Translations under genes and position numbers: made by a program
The notes under the pieces: model-generated
The model's database searches: none
What the model saw: only the letters and a program-made list of their open reading frames with translations
What the model was told of the DNA's origin: nothing
Assembly (NCBI GenBank): GCA_020137815.1
Contig: CM035358.1
Location: forward strand, 1,858,536-1,922,535
DNA: 64,000 nucleotides
From: Hormiphora californensis
Lineage: Eukaryota; Ctenophora; Tentaculata; Cydippida; Pleurobrachiidae
Reading direction: 5' to 3'
Shown here: positions 11,970 through 23,229 of the stretch, piece by piece
How positions within the stretch are numbered: the first letter of the stretch is position 1
Layout of the letters: each line of letters starts with the position of its first letter

Positions 11970-12641
11970 CTACTTTCGACCCTTCTTTCCATTAGCCTGT
12001 TCAGCGCTGAGTCTTTGGACCTCGGCAATGGTTCTCTTTACTTCAGCCAACTCCTCATTCTAAAAGAGAGTTGTATTTGAGGTTAACTTGATTTACCACA
12101 CTTTGTTTGTCAAAGATGGATAGCCACACACAGAATAATTAAGTGACTTACCACTTTCTTCTTCTCTTCCTCAAGCTTGTCTCTCTCTTCGTTGGCTGCT
12201 TTCCTGAGACCATCATATTTCACCTGCATCTAAAAACGTAATATTATGGTGGTTATAATGGGATCATAAAAAGTGCAAAAACACAACAAAAAATATGTAC
12301 ATATAACCAAAATAAAACGAAAAATAACAATTTTGAAAATTATCTCCTCTTTCCCTACCTCATTTAACTTCTTCTTTACTTCGGCATCTTTTCTGCTAAC
12401 TTTTTGCAAATAACTACTCCTCATCTCGTTCTCAATTGTCTTCAGATCCTTCAGATGCTCCGCCCTTTTTTGTTCGTACGTCTCTTGCAGGCTGGAAGGA
12501 AATGGTGAGTCTGTGTGTAAGGAGATTGTATATGATGAGAATGACACTAATGTGCCATATGCATATGACTCATGAGCTGATTCAGGAAGTTGGTGGAAAA
12601 CAAAGGGAGACAAGAGTCGGCTTTAATTTTGGAGGTACATG

Positions 12642-12709
<68 letters not shown>

Positions 12710-12735
12710 GAGAGTGAGAGAGAGAGAGTGAGAGA

Positions 12736-12817
<82 letters not shown>

Positions 12818-12828
12818 GAGAGTGAGAG

Positions 12829-12870
<42 letters not shown>

Positions 12871-15800
12871 GCGTGTGAGTGTGTAAGGTTGTGTGTAGGG
12901 TTTCGAATGCATATTAGGGTGTGCTAAGTGAAAATTTTGTCGACTTGGCCAATAGTTTAAGGGTAGATATGAAACTATGGACAATTGTCTACTACATCCT
13001 GAAAACGGAATTGGGGTAGTGTATGTCAATTACGTGGGCCAGGCGATTAAAAAAGTTTACTTTTTTACCGAAAAAAGGAAAATATATGTGTTTTACACCA
13101 GTGTTTGGCATGTTCTTGATATCAACTTTTTATGGTCAGGGTCGTGTTCAGCGGTTTGATACCGATCAGAATGGATGTGTATCTTGAAGGTTAGCCAAAG
13201 TTCATTTTTGACCTGAAAATGTTCATTTTGGACCAAAAATGTTCATTTTTGACTAAAAATGTTCATTTTGGTCATTTTCTTCAAATTTGAGAGCTTTTTC
13301 ATGAACGGGATCGTGTTCAGCAGGTCAAAATTAGTCGGTTACAACCGGAATTTGCTTTCCGACAAATAAAATCTCAAAAAGTTAAAATTCGTCTCCACTA
13401 ATACAGCAAAGTAGGAAAATGTGCAAGAAAAAAAGACGGAAAAAAATAAATTTTTTATTATAAAATGGAGTTCTGAAGGTGCAGGCTGGAAATAATGGTT
13501 GTACTGGTTCTCATGAGGCGATTCATGTGTGTGGTTTTTTCGAAATAACGCCCCAAAAAACATTTTTTGATATGAATATGCCCATATATGGGCATACATC
13601 GGCCCACGTAATTGGGCCAGGGTAGGACTAAAATTTTTTTACCAAATGTTTTAGAATGATCGTAGGAACTCATTCTAGGGGTAACTTATGTGAAAATTGG
13701 ATTTGATTTATGAGTTGGGAAAAATAGCACACCCTAATGCATATCAACACCCTTCATAACCCGACCATCCCATATCGAGTTACCAACACTACCGTTCAGT
13801 AGGCAGTGCCGCCTTTTCCAACTTATCGAACGATATCGAAATGAAAGGGAATAAGATTGAATGATGATCTGAGTACTGCATCATGGTTACCAAGGTTACC
13901 AAGGTTACCATGGTCACTAGACAATGGTTACCAAGGTTACCATGGTCACTAGACAATGGTTACCATGGTCACTAGACAATGCTACTAAATGTTTCTTACC
14001 TAACTGGACCGTGGGCACCATCATCAGCGATGCCCATCTGCTTCAGCTTACCACGTCGGTACATCTCGTAGTGTCTCTTGTGGGTAACCTGGTGAGGTTG
14101 GAGGTGAGGTTGGAGGTTGAGGTAACCTGGTGAGGTTGGAGGGAGTGGTATCTTTAGCGCAACGACCTCTTTATTTTGAGAAAATATGATGACCTAGCCT
14201 CGTAATAAATCTCCTTAGGCTAGTCTAATTATAGGTACTACATGATACACACACCTAAAATCATACTACTTAGCCAGCCATCTTTACCTCGCGAAGATCT
14301 TCCATGTTTGTTCGGATCAACATTTCCCGTAGTTTAACAAAGTCACAATGTGCCTCATTCTCTATCTCAACAACTCCCCAGGGGTATTCCCGGCCTCGGA
14401 CAACTCCCTCTCCCACCTTTACGTCCTCACGGGATCCAACAACTGCCGGGGAAGGAAGGGTAATTTAGGGGGTCGTTGAGAACTTTTCAAAAAAGTTTTT
14501 GAGCCTATCTGGTAGCGGGGGAGAATGTTGGTAATGTGGCAATTGTGGCGACACAAGCGAGGAACTACATGATAACTTTGCGGGGAAGGGGTTGATAAGT
14601 ACATCCAGAGTATGAAGGGAACTAAAATTATAACGGTATTGCAGATTTCCTAGTGTTTGTCTGGTTTGACTGATGAAATATACCACATACCAGCAAATGG
14701 CATCATATCATTCATTTCCTTGTTGACCTCTGCCACCGTATCATCATCAGTTGGAAAGGTGTAAATCTCAACACCGTTACGTTGCATCTCCTCCATTATC
14801 TGATAGGGAGGGAGAGGGGTTAGGTCACCGGACAGAGGGGGGTCTGTGGTAGGGAGGGAGAGAGGGGTTAGGTCACTGGACAGAGGGGGGTCTGTGGTAG
14901 GGCACTTTAGATGTTGTGGATATTGTTAGGTCACTTTGCTACGGTATGAAGTATTGCCAAAGAAATGGGGGGGGGGTACATCACTTTCTCAAAGAAGTAC
15001 AGTTACAACTAATGTACACATTACACTAATGAATTGTACATAATTATATATTTAGTCTGCTGGTGATCCTCTGCACTATAATACACACAGATCCATTACA
15101 TGTGGACCACAAAGAGAACGCACTAGATCTATCCAGTCTTAAATAGTTACAAACTAACAGAAACAAACCATACAAAGAGGATACAGTATCTATGCAGTAC
15201 AAACAGACAAATCTCTTACAATCCCTTACGTTAGCTTTAAAGTTGTCCAACTCGGACTTGCTGATGGTGTCGCTCTTTGCGATAATTGGAATGATATTGC
15301 ACTTCTTGTCAAGAGCTTTCATCGTCACAAGATCAAGAGATCGGATTCTGAGATAGGGAAGCATGGTTAGTTGGGAGGATTCTGGGGGGAGAAAAGTCGG
15401 TACTTTGTTGAAATTAAGGGTTTCCGCAGTTTTATTGTATCTCTCTCTCTACCCTCCCCTCTTTTCATCTCCCTCCCTCCCACCCCTCTTTTTGTCATAC
15501 ACCTCCTTTCAACACTACGATTGTGGATTCCTCACTCGTAGTGTTGAAACACTGTGGAAACTACTAGATGTACAGCTAGGCAAGTGTGTAATTAGTGAGC
15601 GAGATTTATTGTGTCCGTGTGTGTACAAAGCAGTGAGGGCATCTCCCGCACTCACACTAATACACACAAGTATTATATGACGTGTAACGAACCATGATCT
15701 CTCTACCTGATATCTCCTCTCTCTCTATCCTGACTTGTGGATCACTTCTACTGATACAGAACCCCATACCTTATTTGGTGTAAGATTAATACCCCATAGT

Positions 15801-18271
15801 CCATACCATATATGGTCATATACTATGTATCTCACTTACGAGTGTCCAGTAGGAACGAGGAAGTAGAGGCACACGTGTATTCGGGTATCATGGAAAGTCA
15901 CCAGATTCCTCTTTATCTTCAGCTCCTCCTGGAGATACGTCTCAAATTGTTCATCAATGTACGCCACCAGAGGATCGTAACTGGGGAAATTAGGGGTCAT
16001 ACTCATAGTAAGTAAAGGGAGTTTTCTGGGGGTTATAGCTGGGAACTTTCTAGCTCTAAGGGAAGCTCCCTTTCGAATAGTAGAAAGGGAGTTTTCTTCA
16101 TTAGGGACAAAGACTCTTTGATAGTCGAGGGTATGTATTTGTCATTCGTTACACTCTAGACTACTCACTAAAAACAACATCCCTCCCCTCAATTCTCTAA
16201 ATATCCCATGCTCAGTGGTCTCATTAATTTACCTGTTTTCCTTGTTAATCTGGTCTCCATATCCAACACTATCTACCAAGGTTAGTTTTAGTTTCACATT
16301 TCCCTCCTTCAGCCCGTATACCCTCTGGGAGACCTCGACACCGGGCTGGGTGTGGGTATGGATCTCATCTGGAGAAGAAAGTATTAGTCTCGTCTGCAGA
16401 AAGTATCAGTTTTACAGAGAGTTCAAGTCTAGAGAGTCAGAATTCAGAATTCAGAGATTGGGGTGTGAGGTTTGCTGTTAATGAGGAATACAGAGGGTAA
16501 TTAGAATAGGAAGTTGGGGAGGCATTAACATTAAATCTGTCGAGGGGCATCAGACAAGATGGTGATATATATAACGTACCATCAAAATCTGCTTTGAACA
16601 GACAATCCATTAGGGTGGATTTTCCAATACCGGTCTCCCCCACACACAGGATGTTCATATCGAACCCAAGGTTGACACATTTGTTGACCAACTGATCAGG
16701 AAGGGAATCAAACCCGACATGATCTTGGAGGGTTAGGGTCCTGCCATCGGATCCCTGCGGGAGGGGGAATGTTATAAGAATGTATTATATATTTAGAGCA
16801 AAAACTAATTGAAATTAGTTCGCCGGAAAGGTGGCCCATTTTGTTCTTACTCCTTCATTTCCGTCACCTTTGAGTTGAGGCTTCAAAGACATTGAGGTAT
16901 CCGTATACTTTTCCGCCTTCAACTCAAAGGTGACGGAAATGAAGGAGTAAGAACAAAATGGGCCACCTTTCCGGCGAACTAATTTCAATTAGTTTTTGCT
17001 CTAAATTTGTACTCTTTTTTTGGTCGTTTGAGGTCATTTATGACCTCAAACAACTAAGCTTATTGTCAACTAAAGTGTTCAAATGTAATTCAAATTTATC
17101 CTGGGTTGTAGGAAACTGATTTGACGAAATTTAAAAAATTCGACGTCGTTTTGACGTCGTGACGTCACACGTGACGTCACGACGACGTAAAAAATTATGA
17201 CAGACTATTCAGCCAATGAAGCACTAAACGTGTGAAAAGTTTTAAAGGCCATGGTAGTGAAGAACTGAAGTTATTGCACGAAATGTGAGTTTTTATGTGG
17301 ATTTTCACATCAAATTTTTGAGTTCCGACGCGTTTTAAGGTCTGAAAATGAGAAGTTAGAGAAAATCGCTATATAGTATCTGAAAGTTCAGACAATTTGC
17401 CACTAACGATTTTTAGTCAAATCAGGAATCAGATTACGTCTTGATGGTGTTAGAGGCGTTTGAAAATATTTGGTCTGAGATTTTTCAATGACGTCACTTT
17501 GTGACGTCATTACGGTCGTCATAGTGAACATTTTCACTCGAAACCTGAACTAATACATGCCCCGAACGATTTCCTAACGGATAAAACTTGGTTCAAGTCT
17601 CTAGCTAGTATGGTTCAGGCTACAAGTGTTACACAGTGAAGCGTCTATATCTATATATATATATATATATACCTATCGCCACACTGAATTTTCTGTTTTG
17701 GGGGTGGTGTCATAACTTGCGACCGGAGTCAGCTAGCTACTTGAAATTTTTACCGTCAGTAGAGGTCTATGTGAAGCTTCTTAGTACCAAATTTCAGCCT
17801 CCTAGCTCATCTGGTTCCGGAGTTAGGAGGGGTTGAAAAGTGCCAAAATGGGCTAAAACTTCAAAATTGTTATATCTACGCTGTTGGCAAGCGGGCCCAC
17901 TTTTTCGGGAAAATGTTTAGGGGGGGGGGGAATGGGGCCACCTTTGCGCTTGCCAGCGCAGTGATAGAGCAACTTTTGTTGTTCTAATCCTCCTTTAGAT
18001 TTGTGCGAGGTGTAGTGAAACAGGTTCGAGGAAGGCAAAGAGCAACTTTGTAGCCATGTCATCAGAAGTTACGTAACACTTTGATGACGTCATCAGAAGT
18101 TACGTAACACTTTGATGACGTCATCAGAAGTTACATAACACTTTGATGACGTCATCAGAAGTTACGTAACACTTTGATGGCGTCATCAGAAGTTACGTAA
18201 CACATCATCACACTTACCAAGACACGTTCCACCTTCACGTGGGTCGATTGATTCGTTGTTCGTACCACCAT
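11970..18271 (-). CDS. Septin, SEPT6/8/11 group, 425 aa
   Basis: GTP-binding filament-forming cytoskeletal protein. Eleven exons in coding order: 18218-18271, 16580-16754, 16233-16368, 15840-15980, 15230-15347, 14691-14799, 14288-14442, 14000-14088, 12359-12491, 12152-12229, 11970-12059. All phases join, giving 1278 nt. The P-loop is GETGIGKST (about residues 57-65), the G3 motif is DSVGYGD (about 109-115), and the G4 motif is AKSD (about 192-195). The septin-specific stretch [18 protein letters not shown] follows. The C-terminus is a Lys/Glu-rich coiled coil. [12 protein letters not shown] before the P-loop and the exon order match the human SEPT6 subgroup, and the length matches too. The start is the ATG at 18271, giving MVVRTTNQ. 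Introns carry a (GA)n tract, a hAT-like element and CRE-like repeats. Confidence 0.93.
12644..12866. repeat. (GA)n microsatellite
   Basis: Nearly uninterrupted GA run, with occasional GTGA and AAACA interruptions, inside a septin intron. Apparent Leu-Ser ORFs across it are artefacts. Confidence 0.95.
12915..13736. mobile_element. hAT-like non-autonomous element, 822 bp
   Basis: The ends are TAGGGTGTGCTA and TAGCACACCCTA. ATGCATAT stands at 12907-12914 and again at 13737-13744, an 8-bp target duplication typical of hAT elements. It carries internal inverted stretches (GTGGGCC near 13036 and GGCCCACG near 13600) but no transposase. It sits in a septin intron. Confidence 0.8.
13875..13980. repeat. 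GGTTACCAAGGTTACCATGGTCACTAGACAAT-type short tandem block
   Basis: Three or four imperfect copies of a unit containing GGTTACCATGG lie in a septin intron. Similar palindromic words recur through the window. Confidence 0.75.
16802..17964. mobile_element. 1.16-kb interspersed element, copy 1, with internal palindrome
   Basis: TAGAGCAA flanks both ends (16794-16801 and 17965-17972), an 8-bp target duplication. One end is a perfect-looking palindrome of about 200 bp (16802-17003). The other end reads GCGCTTGCCAGCGCAGTGA. A diverged inverted copy lies at 29407-30597. It also carries several TGACGTCA words near 17150-17190. It lies in the first septin intron. Confidence 0.65.
18058..18207. repeat. 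31-bp tandem repeat with CRE-like TGACGTCA, first septin intron
   Basis: About five copies of a unit reading GTCATCAGAAGTTACGTAAC plus ACTTTGATGAC. The junctions create TGACGTCA three times and TGGCGTCA once. The block directly follows the donor of septin exon 1 (18217), so it could influence the septin promoter region. Confidence 0.85.
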
Positions 18272-18570
18272 TGCAATACCTAACCTACAGCTACTGCATA
18301 GTTCTTGTTTTAGAATTTAGAGTTTACTTTTGAAATTGGGGATCAAAACCATTAGATGTGAGTTGTGACTTCAAAACTTGGGTATAAATATGACTAAAAC
18401 GTCAACAAAACAATTCAATCAATTATCATAAACATGTTTCTGATGGCTTCACAGCTGAGGGTCAGCGCTGAGAAACCTCCCGATCCTAAAATGCTACCAA
18501 ATGTTATCCTATTTCCATAGTTCTTGCTAGATGTTCTCTGTACATTTCCTGTAGTTCTTGTTACATGACT

Positions 18571-19607
18571 CTAAGAAGCTGGCACTGGCTCCCCCTCTGT
18601 TGCCGTCTGAACCTCCACATCCAAATGGGTTGTGTCGCAGAATGGAGGGGTTTTCGTCTGTTTGCACATACACAACCACCTGGAGAAGATATATATTCAG
18701 TCACAACTGAACTCAACTTTAGTGGAGGCGTGTCAAAAAGACCCTGTCTTCAAGAAATCATACTACTTACTAAGCAAATTGTGTGACAGAGATCACCTAG
18801 CAACTACACTTGCACGTGCAATTATTAGAGTGACCTGGAGATCTCTCTCCCGGTTGAAGCTGGCTACCAAGGGGAAATTCAATTCTGCACGTGCATTTAC
18901 TTCTGTCCTTATGTCTAGCTCTTCCACCCCAAGCGCTATTCGACAACGGTTATATGTGTCCGAAGATCTGCTGCTGTCAGAGAGCAGGCTAGAGAATATG
19001 ACAGATTACGCCAACGTGTTCAAGCGAGCCAATCAACCACTGAGGATAGCTTTAGCCAACGTCGCCCAAGTAAAGAGTGATTACTCCAGTCGAATATAGA
19101 AATCTCCGAATCGGCTACATAGCGGTCAAGTTTTCACGTGCTGAGTTTCTGGAACAGCACTGCACCTCCATGACATTGATCTCTTAAATTCGGACCTTGA
19201 CATTACATTGTCAGGAAGCCCAGAGCGTACAACAACATGAGTAGGGAAAAAGTGAGAGATAGGCTAGGAACGGATGGTGCAGGTGATGTCAGCGTTCCCT
19301 AATCAAGCTACAATTTCCCCGAAATTCGCCCGTAGGGCGAACGGGCCTACTAGTTGTTAATTAATGGATTTGTTAATTACCTTGATTTGGTTTTCTCTGC
19401 AGTAAAGGACACCGGTTTAATGGATCCACTACTGTGTGATCCATCACAGAACGGCTGTGTCTTGCTAGCCCCACATGCACACCACAGGTAGGTCTTGCCC
19501 TCGGTAAGAGGCTGGTAGGTCGGTAATCGTGCAGAAACTAGGGGAGCATCCCCTGCTTCAAGAGTTTTTGAGGACCGGAACCTTCCCACGGTGTTATCCA
19601 TCAACAC
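18571..19607 (-). CDS. CISD3-like iron-sulfur protein B (5' end unresolved)
   Basis: Two exons are clear: 19381-19607 and 18571-18679, joined in phase 2. The first encodes EGKTYLWCACGASKTQPFCDGSH, a complete first CDGSH [2Fe-2S] site (Cys, Cys, Cys, His). The second encodes WLCMCKQTKTPPFCDTTH, a second site in which Gly of CDGSH is Thr while the three Cys and the His remain, and ends at TAG 18571. The two-site layout matches the mitochondrial protein CISD3 (MiNT). The start is uncertain: a good acceptor precedes GTGTTGATGG, so an upstream targeting exon may be hidden in the (GA)n-rich 19.6-20.1 kb; an internal ATG just inside the exon is the alternative. It is a tandem paralog of gene A. Confidence 0.8.
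19318..19354 (+). mobile_element. Helitron-like 3' terminus (hairpin plus CTAG)
   Basis: The hairpin TTCGCCCGTAGGGCGAA is followed by CGGGCCTACTAG and then T. This is the classic Helitron 3' end. A near-identical end, on the other strand, stands at 58651-58690. The 5' end of this copy was not found. It is inside the CISD3-like B intron. Confidence 0.65.
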
Positions 19608-19634
19608 CTGGCGGGAGAGAGGTGAGGGAGAGGA

Positions 19635-19639
<5 letters not shown>

Positions 19640-19668
<29 letters not shown>

Positions 19669-19971
19669 GGAGTGGGGAGAGGGAGAGAGAGAGATAGGGA
19701 GTGTGGGGAGGGAGAGGAATAAAGGAACGCGTAGTGGCATGGTAGTGAATAGAAGGTTGTTACACTCTGGAAAACGTGACAGTATCCCTTTACTTCTAGG
19801 GGGGTTAGGGCCGGAGAGGTTAGGGCCGGAGAGAGAGAGAGTGTGGGGAGAGGAGAGAGATGAGAGAGTTTGGGGAGAGGAGAGAGATGAGGGAGAGGAG
19901 ATGAGAGGTGAGAGAGTTTGGGGAATGGGGAGAGGAGAGAGAGAGATGAGGGAGAGAGAGAGGGAGAGAGG

Positions 19972-20046
<75 letters not shown>

Positions 20047-20100
20047 GGAGTGTGGAGAGGGAGAGAGATAGGGAGTGTGGGGAGGGAGAGAGATAGGGAG
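19640..20100. repeat. (GA)n and GGGAGAGAGATAGGGAGTGTGG repeats
   Basis: Long GA microsatellite with an imperfect minisatellite. About 75 bp at 19708-19790 (GGAACGCGTAGTGG onwards) recur at 20120-20195, so this tract marks the junction of the CISD3-like tandem duplication. Confidence 0.9.
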
Positions 20101-20196
20101 TATGGGGAGGGAGAGGAATAAAGGAACGCGTAGTGGTAGTGAATAGAAGGTTGTTACACTCTGGAAAAAGTGACAGCTATCCCTTTACTTCTACTC

Positions 20197-20780
20197 TCAC
20201 ACTTTCTTACAAATCAGAGTTTCTACCTTAATATGAGTCATGTCACAAAGAGGCCCATTGTTAGTGTTCTTACAGCAGCACATAAGTGCCGTCTTGCTTT
20301 CCTCTGCTACGAACTTTATTGGTACAAAACCTGTGGGACATTATATCTGGTCAGTGGTAATTTCGCAAAGGCGGATTGCACTTTTTATAATTTTGTTTGA
20401 ATTCATGAAAAACAAATACCTGAACCGCGGTGTGACCCATCACACATAGGCTGTTTGCTGCTCTGCCCACATGTGCACCAGGCGTACTTTTTACCTTTCT
20501 CCAACTAATGATGGGGTTGTCAGTCATTAGTGGACAATTTACAATGTCATACAATGCCAGATAACGTGCAATTCATGTTTCAAAATGTTGCAAAAATAAA
20601 ACCACAAAATACCTTGAAGGGTTTAGGTAGGTTCCTATTAGAAATAACTGTGGGTCTGGTGGTCATTTGTCGGACAAGAAGCAGCTGGAACGCTTTCATG
20701 GCTACAAACATGAAACAATGAATATGAAAATAAAATGATATTTATATGATGGAAATGATTCCCTTACCTTCAGCAGACAT
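20197..20780 (-). CDS. CISD3-like iron-sulfur protein A, 106 aa
   Basis: Exons 20768-20780, 20613-20701, 20420-20504 and 20197-20330 join in phase to give 321 nt. The N-terminus (MSAEAMKAFQLLLVRQMTTR) is basic, hydrophobic and free of acid after position 4, like a mitochondrial presequence. The first site is KYAWCTCGQSSKQPMCDGSH. The second is ALMCCCKNTNNGPLCDMTH, with the ligands kept but Met in place of the Gly of CDGSH. Length and two-site order match CISD3/MiNT, which binds two [2Fe-2S] clusters in mitochondria. The first exon has only 13 coding nt, so the start could instead be the ATG in exon 2. It is head-to-tail with paralog B. Confidence 0.85.
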
Positions 20781-20817
20781 CTTATGATATGAGGAAGCTA
20801 CTTAGTGGCGACTCGCC

Positions 20818-20894
20818 TCCCAAGGTCTTTTTGTTCCCCTTTTTGGGCCCCCCCCTTTTTTTTTTTTCCCCCCGGGGGGGGGTGGGGGGGGTTT

Positions 20895-20925
<31 letters not shown>

Positions 20926-21081
20926 GGGTGGGGGGGGGGGGGGGGGCCCCCCCCCCCGGGGGGGGGGGGGGGGGTTTTAAAAAGGGGGGGGGGGTCGGGG
21001 GGGTGGGGGTTTTTTGGGGGGGGGGGGGGGGGGTTTTTTGGGGGGGGGGTTTTTTGGGTTTGGGGGGGGGGGGGGGGGTTT

Positions 21082-21128
<47 letters not shown>

Positions 21129-21535
21129 GGGGGGGGGGGGGGGGGGTTTTTGTTTTTTTTTGGGGTTTTTTTTTTAAAAAAAAATTTTGGGGTGAAATTT
21201 TGGGTTTTTTTCCAAAAGGCAAAAAAAAAAAAAAAATTAAAAATACCGGGGGTTTTGGGGGGCCCCGTTTTTAAAAAAGGGGTTTAAAAAGGAAAAAAAA
21301 AAACACAAGAAAAATAATTAAGTTATTTAGAAATTTTAAAGCCCTTTTTTTAACCAAACATTAAAAATAAAAATTTCCTCCTTTGGGGGGGGGGGGGGCC
21401 GGTCCCCGGTTTTGTCTCTCCCCCCCCCCCCCCCTTTTCCCTTTTTTTTGGGTTTAAAACCCCGACCTAAAAAGGTTTTTTTTCACAAAGTTTTTTTTTT
21501 GGGGAAAATCAGCATTTTTTGGGGGGAAACAAAAA
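20818..21535. other. Homopolymer-degenerate block, probable sequence artefact
   Basis: The sequence collapses into runs of G, C, T and A with almost no ordinary words, unlike the rest of the window. On its right it runs into a normal foldback arm at about 21536, and the outer part of the matching left arm is missing. All ORFs here are poly-Gly or poly-Pro artefacts. It lies just upstream of CISD3-like gene A. Confidence 0.75.
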
Positions 21536-22167
21536 CCTGACTAAATTTTTTCAACTTGGGGCAAAACCATGGGTGTCAAAAGTTAGCTCTAGGTCCCCTG
21601 AGTAACCATCCGGAGACTCCAAGAGATATTTCAAGCCGTTCTCCCGTAATCATTAATCCCGGTGGAGAAAAAAATACAATGCGGACGTACGTGAGCGCTG
21701 GCAGGCTGTTTACATGTTATTGTATCTCTCTCACTCTCTCTGGAAAAACCGCACGTGCGGCTGCGCCGCGCGAGATAACTCTTTCTCAAGGGGGAGAAAA
21801 GAGAGAGACGCACATTAACGTTATACATTAAAGTTGAGGTTGTAGGCAATTGCACGTACGTCCATACTCAAATATGTGCTCTACCGGGATTAATGCTTAC
21901 AGGAGAACGGCTTGAAATATCTCTTGGAGTCTCCGGATGGTTACTCAGGGGACCTAGAGCTAACTTTTGACACCCATGGTTTTGCCCCAAGTTGAAAAAA
22001 TTTAGTCAGGTTTTTGTTATGATCAGCAACATTTCAACTGCTGATTACGCCAAGATGAAAACAGTTTGTGAAAAAGTAACACCTGTTTAGAGGTCGTGTC
22101 GAGGCTCCAAACAGATGTGACAAAAACTGGAACAATTGGGAGAGGTCGATGTAGTTATCGACTCTAC
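21536..22167. mobile_element. Foldback element of the GTAGAGTCGATAACTAC family, left end missing
   Basis: The inner arms (about 21540-21665 and 21885-22020) are mirror images. The right end reads GTAGTTATCGACTCTAC and then TA. It is highly similar throughout to the complete copy at 33423-34211. The outer left ~150 bp are replaced by the homopolymer block. Confidence 0.8.
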
Positions 22168-22169
22168 TA

Positions 22170-22602
22170 TATAGTGTTTTTTGGATTCTTTGAGCTGCCG
22201 TGCCTTCTCCAGCAGCGCCAAAAGGGTTGCTCTCTTCTCAAGAGATACCAAGAGCGGCCTAGGGCGTTCTTCGTTCCTCTCACCGATACGTTTCATGTTA
22301 TCAATTTTCGATTTTTCGTTCAATTCTTCAAATAGCTCATCCAGATTGGTTCTCTCAGCATTCTCAGTTGTTTCTGGGAGCCCAAATATTACCAAGTTCT
22401 TCTCTCAATTTTCCTGGGGTACTACTGTAGCAGGAGGAGGCTTAGAAGTTGGTGGCTTAGGAGGAGTTGGTAGCTTTTTCGCCACAGGGGAGGCTGCAGC
22501 ATAATTTTGAGCTAGGACTGTCGAGTAGGCTTTCACCTTCTGCACTGACGTTTCCACTGCGCTCAGTTGACATAATGTCAAGAATCTTCTGTTGTGAAAC
22601 AA
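22170..22602 (-). pseudogene. LINE ORF1-like fragment
   Basis: Frames 22405-22602 and 22087-22395 contain MVIFGLPETTENAE and RPRPLLVSLEKRATLLALL. These align with LMVFGLPECEDETE and RERPVIVKLQSREMLLSLL of the 320-residue ORF at 51644-52606. The reading frame is broken between the two parts, and the foldback ending at 22167 cuts its 3' side. Function in the element: probable nucleic-acid-binding ORF1 protein. Confidence 0.65.
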
Positions 22603-23229
22603 CGGAGCGGCTCTGCGTGGTTAATTGGAATCTTTTTACAGCATCTAACGTCGAGTTTACACGCTTTACTTCAATTCAAGAGACGTCCGGTGTTTTCAAA
22701 GGAACACGACTGTGCGGGTGTGCCATTATAGTGTTGTGTTGGCACACGGAGAATATGGGAGTGGCAAGAGTGGCTTCACAATCCACCACTCCTGGTACAC
22801 CACGCACGTGTTTTCAGAACAGAATTTAGAGAAAAAAGTTTAGCTAAATTTTTTGTCGGCGCGGCGGGTGTGATCCGCGCACTGCTGCACATGTCAAGCC
22901 GCGCACTCAGCTCAGTCTCAAACGAAATTGAAAACGCGAACGGTCCGAACGTTCGCGAACTCAAGATGGCCGTTTTTTTAAAAAAGCGGAGTTTTGTTTT
23001 AGCCTTTTTCGGCGTCGTCCAGCGTCCGTCCTCGTAATCTCTTTGTGCTACTATTGCAGAGAAACTGATTATGAAGCAATTGTTAGACGTGCTCGTTGCT
23101 CCACCAAAAGTGCATCTAGGTCCTTTAAAATTCTAGAGTCTGGACCGTTAAAACTTAAAATTGAAATATATGTGCTTGATTTAGACTAATAAAGTAACCT
23201 CAACTCTAATTACCGATAACAAAGGCACT
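22603..23229. other. Upstream region of Rce1
   Basis: Unique sequence with CG-containing stretches near 22850-23030, the likely promoter side of the gene starting at 23230. No gene seen. Specific promoter elements cannot be assigned. Confidence 0.4.

Noticed and set aside
12547-13029. Leu-Ser repeat ORF
   Set aside because: It is the (GA)n/(CT)n tract read in one frame; the same applies to similar ORFs at 30.8, 34.8, 38.3, 42.1, 44.8 and 60.0 kb.
18632-19099. 155-codon ORF opposite the last CISD3-like B exon
   Set aside because: No recognisable motif, and its start overlaps a well-supported exon on the other strand; it may be part of the Helitron-like element ending at 19354.
20789-21287. 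Poly-Gly and poly-Pro ORFs
   Set aside because: They come from the homopolymer block, probably not real sequence.
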